A stretch of 34,322 bases of DNA from Actinomycetes bacterium (GTDB lineage: Bacteria > Actinomycetota > Actinomycetes > Mycobacteriales > Mycobacteriaceae), in assembly GCA_022601135.1 (NCBI GenBank), contig JAHZJB010000044.1, forward strand, positions 1-34,322, in the 5' to 3' direction. The position numbers and the translations under genes are program-made. The notes beneath the pieces are model-generated. The model was not told the DNA's origin. It was given only the letters and a program-made list of their open reading frames with translations, and ran no database searches. This document shows positions 16,275 to 26,100 of the stretch, in pieces. Each line of letters starts with the position of its first letter. Positions within the stretch are counted from its first letter, which is position 1.

Positions 16275-16991
16275 ATGGCCGACTCGGACCGCCTCTACTT
16301 CAGGCAGCTTTTATCGGGCCGCGATTTCGCGGCGGGCGACATGATCGCTGAACAGATGCGCAACTTCGCATACCTCGTCGGAGACCGCCAGACCGGCGAC
16401 ACGGTGGTGGTGGACCCCGCCTACGCCGCCCAGGACCTGGTGGATGCGCTGGAAGCCGACGGCATGCACCTCTCGGGGGTGCTGGTCACCCACCATCACC
16501 CCGACCACGTCGGCGGCTCGATGATGGGATTCGAACTCAAGGGCCTGGCCGAGCTCCTGGAACGGGTCAACGTGCCGGTTCACGTCAACACGCACGAGGC
16601 GGACTGGGTGTCGAAGGTCACCGGCATCGCCCCCAGCGAACTGACCTGTCACCGGCATGGTGACAAAGTCAGCGTCGGCGACATCGACATCGAGTTGCTA
16701 CACACCCCCGGCCACACGCCGGGCAGCCAGTGCTTTCTTCTCGACGGCCGGCTGGTGGCCGGGGACACTCTCTTTCTGGAGGGCTGCGGACGCACCGACT
16801 TCCCCGGTGGGGACGCCGACGAGATGTTCCGCAGCCTGCAGGCGCTGGCGAAGCTGCCCGGCGACCCGACGGTCTTCCCCGGACACTGGTACTCCGCGGA
16901 GCCGAGCGCGTCGCTCTCTGAGGTCCGAAACAGTAACTACGTCTACCGGGCGAGCAATCTGGACCAGTGGCGCATGCTGATGGGCGGCTGA
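16275..16991 (+). CDS. Metallo-beta-lactamase-fold hydrolase (glyoxalase II / persulfide dioxygenase-like)
   Basis: This 238-residue protein has the metallo-beta-lactamase fold of hydroxyacylglutathione-hydrolase-like enzymes. The metal site is THHHPDHVGG (72-81), with the further ligands in HTPGHTPGSQ, GDTLF and GHWY. The GCGRTDFPGGDADEM stretch is typical of glyoxalase II-like and ETHE1-type persulfide dioxygenase proteins. In mycobacteria the likely thiol would be mycothiol rather than glutathione; this is inference. I chose the ATG at 16275 (MADSDRLYF) over a GTG at 16254, because a -10 box sits exactly upstream and the length then fits the Rv0634c-type protein I remember. The gene is divergent from the tRNA-Thr gene. 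Which reaction it performs is not settled. Confidence 0.85.
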   Translation: MADSDRLYFRQLLSGRDFAAGDMIAEQMRNFAYLVGDRQTGDTVVVDPAYAAQDLVDALEADGMHLSGVLVTHHHPDHVGGSMMGFELKGLAELLERVNVPVHVNTHEADWVSKVTGIAPSELTCHRHGDKVSVGDIDIELLHTPGHTPGSQCFLLDGRLVAGDTLFLEGCGRTDFPGGDADEMFRSLQALAKLPGDPTVFPGHWYSAEPSASLSEVRNSNYVYRASNLDQWRMLMGG

Positions 16992-17098
16992 CCGCCGCTA
17001 TCACGGCCCGGCATCGGTGATCGCCGACCACGTGCAGCTCATGCGATATTCTCCAGGTGGCTCGGCGCCAGCGGAGCGCGACGGGAGGACGCACCGCG

Positions 17099-17845
17099 AT
17101 GACGACACCCCAACCGCCCGCCGGCTGGCATTCCGACCCCGATAGATCCGGCGGTCAGCGGTACTGGGACGGCCACGCGTGGACCGAACAAGAGATTACC
17201 GCGGCGACCCCGCCGCCCGAACAGCCGAGCCCGCCCGAGCGTGGCGGGGCCCACCGTGCGCCCGAGGACCGGCATCTGCTGACGCGCTACCTGGCGGTGT
17301 GCGCCGCTCTCTTGGCAATGCTGGTCGCGGTGGCGGTGTTCGCGGCGTTCTTCGCCGACGACGGTTCGATCGAGGTTGGGGCCCTCGAGAACCCGCCGAC
17401 GACCATCGCGCCGACCACCCCGGGCAAAGGCTGGGGCGAGCCACCGACGGCCATTCCAGCGCCACCCCAAAGCGGTGACTACACAGACGGAGCCCTGGCG
17501 TTCTCGGTGGACGCCGTCGAGATCACCACCTCCGTCGCGTCGGCTGAATTCCCTGTCGACAAGACCGCAGTGGGCGAGTTTGTCGTGGTGCACATGACCG
17601 TGACCAACACCAGCGACGAACCGACCACTTTCCTGGGCACCTTCCAGAAGCTCAAAGCGGACGACACCGTGTACTCGATCGACGACGAGGCGACGTTCTA
17701 CACCGGCGGTGCCCTCGCCGAGCTGAACCCCGGTGACGAGGTGGACGTCGCGGTGGTCTTCGACGTGCCGACGGGCACCGACCCCGACGCCATCGAACTG
17801 CATTCGGATCCGATGGGTTCCGGCGTCGAGGTACCGCTGCCCTGA
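17099..17845 (+). CDS. DUF2510-domain membrane protein with extracytoplasmic beta domain
   Basis: A 248-residue protein of unknown function in three parts. The N-terminal 35 residues are a DUF2510 motif (PPAGWHSDPDRSGG, RYWDGHAWT), a short domain found on many actinobacterial membrane proteins. A Pro-rich linker leads to one membrane helix (LAVCAALLAMLVAVAVFAAFF, about 64-84). The rest, after a Thr/Pro spacer, is a DUF4352-like immunoglobulin-type domain outside the membrane (GEFVVVHMTVTNTSDEPTTF). The start at 17099 has a good ribosome site, GGGAGG at 17083-17088. It occupies the position of Rv0633c between the hydrolase and echA3. Partner and role are unknown. Confidence 0.8.
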   Translation: MTTPQPPAGWHSDPDRSGGQRYWDGHAWTEQEITAATPPPEQPSPPERGGAHRAPEDRHLLTRYLAVCAALLAMLVAVAVFAAFFADDGSIEVGALENPPTTIAPTTPGKGWGEPPTAIPAPPQSGDYTDGALAFSVDAVEITTSVASAEFPVDKTAVGEFVVVHMTVTNTSDEPTTFLGTFQKLKADDTVYSIDDEATFYTGGALAELNPGDEVDVAVVFDVPTGTDPDAIELHSDPMGSGVEVPLP

Positions 17846-17938
17846 GCGAACGGTTTGCGTCGAGCCAAACCCGGCTGGATAACCCAGGGGCTGACGCTGC
17901 TAGGTTCGATCCGCTGCACTAGGCACGACAGGAGGACC

Positions 17939-18640
17939 ATGACCGGCACTGTTTCCTACGCAATCGCAGACTCCGTGGCCACCATCACCCTGGACGACGG
18001 CAAGGTGAACGTACTGGGCCCCGCGATGCAGAATGCCATCAACGAGGCGCTGGACCGAGCTGAGGCCGACGCCGCCAAAGCGGTCGTGCTGGCTGGTAAT
18101 TCGCGGGTCTTCAGCGGGGGGTTCGACCTCGCCGTGTTCCAGTCCGGCGATGCCGCCGCGGCACACGACATGCTCGCCGGCGGCTTCGAGTTGTCACTGC
18201 GGACGCTGACATTTCCCGCGCCGGTGATCATCGCCGCGACCGGTCCTGCCATCGCGATGGGCTCGTTCTTGTTGCTTTCTGCCGACCACCGGGTGGGTGC
18301 GCCGAAGTCGCGTTGCCAGGCCATCGAGGTAGCCATCGGCATGACCATCCCGATCTCGGCCATCGAGATCATGCGATTCCGACTGACCCCGGCGGCCTTC
18401 CAGCGGGCCACCGCGCTGGCGTCGACGTTCGTCGGTGACGACGCGATAGCCGGCGGGTGGCTCGATGAGATCGTCGAGGCCGATCAGGTCCTCACCCGCG
18501 CACAACAGGTGGCGCAGGAAGCGGTTGCCACGTTGAACATCGGTGCGCACGTCGCCACCAAGATCAAAGCTCGCCAGATCGCGTTGGATGCCATCCGCGC
18601 CGGAATCGACGGCTTGGCAACAGAGTTCAGCCTCAGCTAA
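17939..18640 (+). CDS. echA3: Enoyl-CoA hydratase/isomerase family protein, EchA3-like
   Basis: This 233-residue crotonase-fold protein resembles EchA3 (Rv0632c) in size and position. Oxyanion-hole regions are NSRVFSGGFDL and GPAIAMGSFLLL. In rat enoyl-CoA hydratase two Glu residues act together. By my alignment the first (in GGGCEL) is replaced by Phe here (MGSFLL), while the second is retained (AIEVAIG). A single Glu is typical of enoyl-CoA isomerases, so hydratase activity is doubtful. The ribosome site GGAGG lies at 17931-17935, and a possible -10 TAGGTT at 17901-17906. It follows the DUF2510 gene and precedes the CorA-type gene. Confidence 0.85.
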   Translation: MTGTVSYAIADSVATITLDDGKVNVLGPAMQNAINEALDRAEADAAKAVVLAGNSRVFSGGFDLAVFQSGDAAAAHDMLAGGFELSLRTLTFPAPVIIAATGPAIAMGSFLLLSADHRVGAPKSRCQAIEVAIGMTIPISAIEIMRFRLTPAAFQRATALASTFVGDDAIAGGWLDEIVEADQVLTRAQQVAQEAVATLNIGAHVATKIKARQIALDAIRAGIDGLATEFSLS

Positions 18641-18739
18641 GGCCTCCACGCGCGCCGAAATCGCAGTTGAGCAGGACGCCACTCGCACATTCGCTGCTGG
18701 AATGCCATTTCGCCGAGGTGTGGCTGACATGATGGTCGG

Positions 18740-19732
18740 GTGACCCACGTCCGCGGCCGAATCTGGCGCGATGGCAAACCCCGCGACGAGTTCGACTTCT
18801 CATCGGTCTCGGACTACCTGGCCACCGAGGGCGCCTTGATGTGGTGCGACATCTACGACGCCGACCACGCCATCCTCGGGGAGCTCGCCGAGGATCTGCA
18901 TCTCAACTCGTGGGCAGTCGAAGATGCCCTCGCCGATGCTGAACGCACAAAAGCCGTCGTCTACAAGACGCACACGTTCTTCACTGTGTACGAGGTATCG
19001 GTCCCGCCTTCCGCGACGAACGACGCCGGGGAGGCGACGCTGGAGATGCACCGGATCTCGGGGTTCGTCCTGCCGCGCGGGTTGATCACCGTGCGACTCT
19101 CGCCACACTTCGACGTCGAGAAGCTGTCGCAGCGCTTCGACCAACTCGGCGGGCAGGAACACGGTGTCGGTTCGCTGGTGCACGGTCTGCTCGACGTCGT
19201 GGTCGACAGTCACTTCGATGCGGTCCAATTCCTCGATGACGGGATCGAGAGCCTCGAAGACGATCTATTCGCCGACCGGGTGCCACGAAATGGTCTGCAG
19301 CAAAACACGTTCCGGCTGCGAAAAGATCTGGTCGCGTTACGACGGGTGGTGCTACCGATGCGGGAGGTGGTGACGGTGATTCAACACCGCAGAATGGACG
19401 GTAGGACCCCGGTCGAGCTTGATCCGGTATGGGCCGACCTCTACGACCACGTTCTGAGGGTCTCGGAATGGACGGACTCGCTGCGCGACATGGTCACGAC
19501 GGTGTTCGAGACCAACCTGTCGCTGCAGGATGCCCGTCTGAACATCGTGATGAGAAAGCTCACGGGCTGGGCGGCGATCATCGCCGTGCCTACGGCGATC
19601 ACCGGGTTCTACGGCCAGAATGTGCTTTATCCAGGAGTCCAAACCGGCGCCGGCTTCGTGGTCAGCACCGCGATCATCGCAGTGCTGGTGGTCGTGCTGT
19701 ACGTGATGTTCAAGATGCGGGACTGGCTGTAG
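18740..19732 (+). CDS. CorA-family divalent-cation transporter with GQN signature
   Basis: This 330-residue protein belongs to the CorA (MIT) family of Mg2+/Co2+ channels or Zn2+ exporters. The long N-terminal cytosolic part includes LRKDLVALRRVVLPMREVV, the start of the stalk helix. Two C-terminal helices follow, GWAAIIAVPTAITGFYG and GFVVSTAIIAVLVVVLYVMF. The ion-selectivity signature after the first helix is GQN (292-294) where classical CorA has GMN. The GTG start at 18740 has no clear ribosome site. In M. tuberculosis, as I recall, echA3 is followed directly by recC, so this gene looks like an insertion or a loss on the other lineage. Transported ion unknown. Confidence 0.85.
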   Translation: MTHVRGRIWRDGKPRDEFDFSSVSDYLATEGALMWCDIYDADHAILGELAEDLHLNSWAVEDALADAERTKAVVYKTHTFFTVYEVSVPPSATNDAGEATLEMHRISGFVLPRGLITVRLSPHFDVEKLSQRFDQLGGQEHGVGSLVHGLLDVVVDSHFDAVQFLDDGIESLEDDLFADRVPRNGLQQNTFRLRKDLVALRRVVLPMREVVTVIQHRRMDGRTPVELDPVWADLYDHVLRVSEWTDSLRDMVTTVFETNLSLQDARLNIVMRKLTGWAAIIAVPTAITGFYGQNVLYPGVQTGAGFVVSTAIIAVLVVVLYVMFKMRDWL

Positions 19733-19772
19733 CGATCACCGGGCTGACGGACACCGCGGGGCTTCGGCGTCG

Positions 19773-19778
19773 TAGTCT
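19773..19778 (+). promoter_or_regulatory. Candidate -10 box (TAGTCT) for recC, near-leaderless
   Basis: TAGTCT fits TANNNT and ends eight bases before the recC ATG, so the transcript would begin at or just before the start codon. No ribosome site precedes the ATG, which supports a leaderless message. No -35 is evident. Confidence 0.35.
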
Positions 19779-19786
19779 GGCGGCCG

Positions 19787-22700
19787 ATGGCGCTTCACCT
19801 CCATCGTGCCGACCGCACGGATCTGCTCGCCGACGGCCTGGGCGTGCTGCTGGCCGCGCCGCCGGCGGACCCGTTCGCCGAGGACCTGGTGCTGGTCTCC
19901 GCCCGCGGGCTGGAACGCTGGCTCAGCCAACGGCTGTCTCACGTGCTGGGCTGCGGGAGCACCAGCGACGACGGCGTGTGCGCGGGCGTGACTTTTCGGC
20001 ATCCACGGTCCCTGATCGATGAGCTCACCGGTAGGGCGGACGGTGATCCGTGGGCGCCCGATTCGATGGTGTGGCCGCTACTTGAGGTGATCGACGGCTG
20101 TCTCGACGCGCCCTGGTGCAGCGCGCTGGCCGCCCATCTCGGCCACTTCGAGCACGGCGAGGAGAAAGATCTGCGCCGGGGCCGGCGTTACGCGGTCGCT
20201 CGCCGCCTGGCCGGCCTGTTTGCCTCCTATGCCCGGCAACGACCTCAGCTGCTCGTCGACTGGCTTGCGGGCCGCACCGGGGACCTCGCCGCTGACCTGC
20301 GGTGGCAGCCCGAGATCTTCCGTTCCCTGGCCGATCGCGTGGATGCCGAACCGCCACCCATCCGACACGCCAGAACCGTTGCCCGGTTGCGGGATTCGCC
20401 CACCGAACTTCCAGCGAGAATGTCGCTGTTCGGCCATACCCGCCTACCGCGTACTGAGATAGAACTTCTCCATGCCTTGAGCACCCACCACGACCTGCAC
20501 CTCTGGCTGCCGCATCCCAGTGCGGATTTGTGGACCGCGCTGAAGGATGCGCGCGGCGCCATTCCCCGGCGCGAGGACCGGTCGCACCGCGACGTCAGGC
20601 ACCCGCTTCTTGCCACCCTCGGCCGGGACCTGCGCGAACTGCAGCGCAGCCTGCCCTCGTCGGTGGACACCGACGAATGTCTGCCGGCAACCGACCGCCC
20701 CGGCACTCTGCTGGGCTGGCTGCAGTCCGATATCGCGGCCAACGCGGTCCGACCGGCAGGCCGATCACACGATCCGGCCGACCGATCCGTGCAGGTGCAC
20801 AGCTGCTATGGCACCGCACGGCAAGTCGATGTACTGCGCGAGGTGCTGCTCGGTGTGCTGGTCGACGATCCGACGCTGGAGCCACGCGACATCCTGGTCA
20901 TGTGTCCCGACATCGAGGCCTACGCGCCGCTGATCGTGGCGGGCTTCGGCCTCGGCGACGTCGTACCTGGGACCCATCCTGCCCACCAACTACGGGTCAA
21001 ACTTGCCGACCGAGCGCTCGCCGAGACCAATCCGCTGTTCAGCGTCGCCCGCCGACTGCTCGACCTGGCCGGCGGGCGCGCCACCGCCAACGAGGTGCTG
21101 GACCTGGCCGAGGCCGCGCCGAGCCGTTTCCGATTCGGCTTCGACCAGGACGACCTCGACGCTGTCGGTGACTGGGTGCGCGAGGCCAACATCCGCTGGG
21201 GTTTCGATCGGGAGCACCGCCGCCCCTACGGCGTCGACTTCGTACAGAACACCTGGCAGTTCGGTTTGGACCGGGTGCTGGCCGGGGTCGCGATGTCGGA
21301 TGACTCGCACGCCTGGCTGGACACCACACTGCCGCTCGACGACGTGAGCAGCAATCGGGTGGAGCTAGCGGGACGGCTTGCCGAATACGTCGAGCGACTC
21401 CGCAGGACAGTCGAATCCCTATCGGGTGTCGCACCGTTACGTCAGTGGCTGACCGCGTTGTCCACCGGAATCGACACCTTGACCGCGGTTTCCGATGACG
21501 ACATGTGGCAACTCAACCAGGTGCGGCGGGAGCTGGATGATGTTCTCGCCCAAGCGGGCAAACACGCCGGCGTCGCGCTGCGGCTGCCCGACGTCAAGGC
21601 GCTGCTCGACGGCCATCTCGCAGGCCGGCCCACCCGCGCCAACTTCCGCACCGGAACGTTGACGGTGGCCACGATGGTGCCGATGCGGTCGGTTCCGCAC
21701 CGCGTGGTGTGCCTCGTCGGCCTCGACGACGGCGTCTTTCCACGTCGCGGGGTCGTCGATGACGACGACGTTCTGGCCCGCGACCCGATGAACGGTGAGC
21801 GCGACACCCGTTCCGAGGACAGGCAGTTGCTGCTCGACGCCATCGGCGCAGCCACCGAGAAGTTGGTCATCACCTACACCGGCGCCGATGAATGTTCCGG
21901 GCGGGCTAAGCCGCCCGCGGTACCGGTCGTTGAACTGCTCGATGCACTCGACATCACCACCGCCGGAAAGGTTCGCGACCGGGTTCTGGTCGAACATCCG
22001 TTGCAGCCCTTCGACATCGACAACGTCGCGCCCGGCCGGCTCGGCATGCCGCCGGGCGAGCCCTTCACGTTCGACCCGACTGCGCTGACCGCGGCCCGGG
22101 TCGCGGCCGGCCACCGCGAGCAGCGGCCGCGCCTGTTCGGGCAGCGGTTGGCGGCCCCGCCGCCCGACGACGTCGCACTCGACGATCTGATCGCCTTCTT
22201 CTCTGACCCCGTCAAGGGATTCTTCCGGGCGCTGGACTACACGCTGCCCTGGGATGTCGACATGACCGAGGACATCATCCCCGTTGAGATCGATGCCCTG
22301 CAGGAATGGAAAATCGGCGACCGGCTGCTCGACGACATGCTCCGGGGTGTAACGCCGACAGCGGCACAGCACGCAGAATGGCGCCGCGGTTCCCTGCCCC
22401 CGGGACGCCTCGGATGGCTCACCGCCCACCAGGTTACGGCGCGGTCGGCGGCACTTTCGGCCGCGGCGCGACGCTATCGCACGCCGGAACCGACCGCGGT
22501 CGACGTGGACGTCAACGTCGGCCAGCCCGGTTCAGATACCGCCCAGGGAATCGGTCGGCGCCTCACCGGCACGGTAGCCGGACTGTACGGCGAGCGGATT
22601 ACGGCCGTCACCTATGCCAGGCTGGATGGCCGGCATCTGCTGCGAACCTGGATTCGTCTGGTGGCCTTGGCTGCTCACGATCCCGAAGGTGATTGGACAG

Positions 22701-23104
22701 CGGTGTGCGTCGGCAGGGCAAAACGCGGCGACAGGCCCAGGGAGCGCGTGCTCGGTGCGCCGGCGTCCGCTGTCGATGTGTTGAGCGACCTCGTCGCGAT
22801 CTACGACGCCGGCCGCCGTGAACCGCTCCCGCTGCCGCTGCGAACGTCTTTTGCGTGGGCCGAGGCGCGACACAACCGCGGCACGCCCGAACGCGAGGCC
22901 AGGTTCAGGTGGAACTCGGGCACGTTCCCCGGCGAGAACGAGCAGCCCGCACACGAACTCGTCTGGGGCAAGCATTCGGATGTGAGCGTGCTGATGACGC
23001 CGGTGCGGCCCGGCGAGGGGCACCCGCACGAGAACACCCGGCTGGGCGCCTACGCCGCCCGACTGTGGCTGCCCATGCTGGACGCCGAGCGAGATGGCTA
23101 CTGA
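19787..23104 (+). CDS. recC: Exodeoxyribonuclease V gamma subunit RecC
   Basis: This 1105-residue protein is the RecC subunit of the RecBCD helicase-nuclease, which splits DNA ends and recognises Chi-type sites through an inactive helicase-like fold. Typical family stretches include VLVSARGLERWLSQRLS at the N-terminus, QVDVLREVLLGVLVDDPTLE and RVVCLVGLDDGVFPRRGVV. No intact Walker A is visible, as expected for RecC. The ATG has no ribosome site but a -10 box is placed for a leaderless transcript. Its TGA overlaps the recB ATG by one base. In mycobacteria RecBCD was reported to act in single-strand annealing rather than as the main end-resection enzyme (AdnAB); this is family knowledge. Confidence 0.96.
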   Translation: MALHLHRADRTDLLADGLGVLLAAPPADPFAEDLVLVSARGLERWLSQRLSHVLGCGSTSDDGVCAGVTFRHPRSLIDELTGRADGDPWAPDSMVWPLLEVIDGCLDAPWCSALAAHLGHFEHGEEKDLRRGRRYAVARRLAGLFASYARQRPQLLVDWLAGRTGDLAADLRWQPEIFRSLADRVDAEPPPIRHARTVARLRDSPTELPARMSLFGHTRLPRTEIELLHALSTHHDLHLWLPHPSADLWTALKDARGAIPRREDRSHRDVRHPLLATLGRDLRELQRSLPSSVDTDECLPATDRPGTLLGWLQSDIAANAVRPAGRSHDPADRSVQVHSCYGTARQVDVLREVLLGVLVDDPTLEPRDILVMCPDIEAYAPLIVAGFGLGDVVPGTHPAHQLRVKLADRALAETNPLFSVARRLLDLAGGRATANEVLDLAEAAPSRFRFGFDQDDLDAVGDWVREANIRWGFDREHRRPYGVDFVQNTWQFGLDRVLAGVAMSDDSHAWLDTTLPLDDVSSNRVELAGRLAEYVERLRRTVESLSGVAPLRQWLTALSTGIDTLTAVSDDDMWQLNQVRRELDDVLAQAGKHAGVALRLPDVKALLDGHLAGRPTRANFRTGTLTVATMVPMRSVPHRVVCLVGLDDGVFPRRGVVDDDDVLARDPMNGERDTRSEDRQLLLDAIGAATEKLVITYTGADECSGRAKPPAVPVVELLDALDITTAGKVRDRVLVEHPLQPFDIDNVAPGRLGMPPGEPFTFDPTALTAARVAAGHREQRPRLFGQRLAAPPPDDVALDDLIAFFSDPVKGFFRALDYTLPWDVDMTEDIIPVEIDALQEWKIGDRLLDDMLRGVTPTAAQHAEWRRGSLPPGRLGWLTAHQVTARSAALSAAARRYRTPEPTAVDVDVNVGQPGSDTAQGIGRRLTGTVAGLYGERITAVTYARLDGRHLLRTWIRLVALAAHDPEGDWTAVCVGRAKRGDRPRERVLGAPASAVDVLSDLVAIYDAGRREPLPLPLRTSFAWAEARHNRGTPEREARFRWNSGTFPGENEQPAHELVWGKHSDVSVLMTPVRPGEGHPHENTRLGAYAARLWLPMLDAERDGY

Positions 23105-26100
23105 TGGCGGTGGAGACGTTCGACCTGCTTGGGCCCTTGCCGGCACCGCGGACCACGACGGTTCTGGAGGCCAGTGCGGGAACCGGAAAGACATTCACCC
23201 TGGCAGGCCTGGTCACACGCTATATCGCAGAAGGCGCGGCGACGCTGGACCAGATGCTGTTGGTCACCTTCAGTCGAGCGGCCAGCCAAGAACTGCGGGA
23301 GCGGGTGCGCCATCAGATTCTGGCGGCGGCGGCCGCGCTGGACGCTCCCACGAATGCCCGCGACATAGCCAACGACAATCCGGTCATCCACCACTTGCTC
23401 ACCGGCACGGCCAAGGAGGTGGCCCAGCGCAGGCTGCGCCTGCGCGACGCCTTGGCCGGCTTCGACGCGGCGACCATCGCAACCACCCATGAGTTCTGCC
23501 GGCTCGTGCTGAAATCTCTTGGAGTGGACGGTGATAGCGACTCAGGCGTACAGCTGGTCGAGAGCCTGGAAGACCTGGTGACCGAGATCGTCAACGACGT
23601 CTATCTGGCGCACTTCGGAGCGGAGCGCGAACCGCCCCCGCTGAGCTACGACGACGCGCTGAAGCTCGCGCGCGAGGTGGTGCGAAACGCCCATACCGAA
23701 CTGCGCCCGACGAACCCGGCCCCGGGATGCGAGCCCGCGGTGCGGGTACGGTTCGCGACGGCGGTGTGCGCGGAGCTGGAGAAGCGCAAACGCAAGCTCG
23801 GCGTCCTGCACTACGACGACCTGCTCTCCCGGCTGGCGAAGGCGCTCGAGGCGGAGGACTCCCCCGCGCGGGCACGAATGCAGCGCCGCTGGTCGATCGT
23901 GATGGTCGACGAGTTTCAGGACACCGACCCGGTGCAATGGCAGGTGATCGACCGTGCGTTCAGCAGCCATTCCACGGTGATTCTCATCGGCGACCCGAAA
24001 CAGGCGATCTATGCGTTCCGGGGCGGCGACATCGTCACCTACCTGCATGCCGCATCAACCGCGGGCGCGCAGAAAACGTTGGGCACCAACTACCGTAGCG
24101 ACGGACCGCTGGTCGACAGCCTGCAGGCGGTGATGCGCGATGCGCAGCTCGGCGATTCTCGAATCGTGGTCCGCAAAGTCGAGGCCGACCACAAGAAGCA
24201 CCGGCTCGCCGGTGCGCCGCACAACGCACCGTTTCGGCTGCGGGTGGTGAGGCGCGACCAGTTCCGGACCCGACCCGACCGGACGATCCCCATCGCCCGG
24301 TTGCGCACCCACATACCGCAGGACATGGCCGCCGACATCAGCGGCCTGCTCGCCAGCGGGGCGACATTCGCCGGCGAACCCCTGCAGCCCAGCCACGTCG
24401 CGGTGATCGTCGAAAGCCACCGCGACGGTCATGCCTGCTTCGACGCGCTGAACGCCGCAGGTATCGCCGCTGTTTACAACGGCGACTCCGACGTGTTCAG
24501 CTGTCCCGCCGCCGACGACTGGCTGTGCCTGCTGGAGGCATTCGATCAGCCGCACCGCTCCGGGCTGGTTCGGGCCGCAGCGACCACCATGTTCTTCCGT
24601 GAGACCGCCGACACCCTTGCTGCACAGGGCGATACGTTGACCGACCGTATCTCGGAGACGCTGCAGCGGTGGGCAGAGCACGCACGCGAGCACGGGGTGG
24701 CCGCCGTGTTCGACGCCGCGCAGCGCAACGGGATGAGCGAGCGGGTGCTGTCCTGGGTAGACGGCGAGCGACACATGACCGACCTCGCGCACCTGGCCCA
24801 GATCCTGCACGACGCCGCCCATCGGAACCAATTCGGCCTGCCCGCGCTACGCGATTGGCTGCGCACCCAGCGCGACGAGCGAAGTGGGGCCGTCGAACGC
24901 AACCGCCGACTCGACAGCGACGCGGCGGCAGTGCAGATCATGACCGTATGGGTCAGCAAAGGCCTGCAGTTTCCCGTGGTGTATCTACCGTTCGCGTTCA
25001 ACCGCAACGTCCAGACCCGCGACGTGGTGGTCTTCCACGACGGCGACACCCGCTGCCTGCACATCGGCGGCTCATCGAGTCGCGATTACACCGCGGTGCA
25101 AAAGCAGAGCCGCCAGGAGGCCGCCGGCGACGACGTCCGCCTCACCTATGTCGCGATGACCCGGGCGCAGTCACAGGTGGTCGCGTGGTGGGCACCGACA
25201 AGCGACGAACCCAACGGCGGTCTGTCCCGACTGCTCCGGGGTCGCACACCGGGCAATCCCGAGGTGCCGGACCGCTGCGACCCACCTCGAATCGACGACT
25301 CGGACGCGATCGCGATACTGCGCCAGTGGTCCGACGAGGGGGGTCCGGTACTCGAAGAGTCGATGATAGCGCCGACGGAAGGCGTTGAATCAGTTAGCGC
25401 CACAGATGATCTCGGGGTTCGGCGCTTCGAACGGCGTATCGACAGATGGTGGCGTCGAACATCCTATTCGGGTCTCATCCGGGCAGCCGAGTCCGCGGCG
25501 CCACCGGGAGTGTCCAGCGAGCCGGAGGCCGGCGGGCTCGATGACGAGCCGGACGCGCAAACGGGCAGTGTCGACAGCAGTCCGGGGACGCCGGCCGCCA
25601 TCGGCAGCGACCTCGCCTCGCCGATGGCAGACCTGCCCAGGGGTGCGAAGTTCGGCACCCTGGTGCATGCCGTGCTGGAGACCGCGGATCCGCTGGCCAC
25701 CGACCTCACCGCCGAGTTGAAGAGCCGGATCGAGCTGCACTCGCAATGGTGGCCGGCCGACGTTTCCGCCGCCCAGCTGGCCGCGGCGATGGTGCCCATG
25801 CACGACACCCCGCTGGGTTCGCTGGCCGGCGACATCACCCTGCGCCAGATCGGCTTGCGGGATCGGCTGCGCGAGCTGGATTTCGAGTTTCCGCTCGCCG
25901 GAGGCGATGTGCGGCTGAGCGCCCCCGAGATCCGACTCGCCGATGTCGGGCTGCTACTGCGCGAGCATCTTCCTGCCACCGACCGATTGGCCTGCTATGC
26001 CGACCGACTGATCAACGACGCGCTGGGCCACCAGCCGCTGCGCGGCTATCTGAGCGGATCGGTCGACGCCGTCCTGCGCATCGGTGAGCGCTACCTGGTG

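Noticed and set aside
21437..22429. A 330-codon minus-strand frame within recC
   Set aside because: Opposite-strand shadow of recC without family features.
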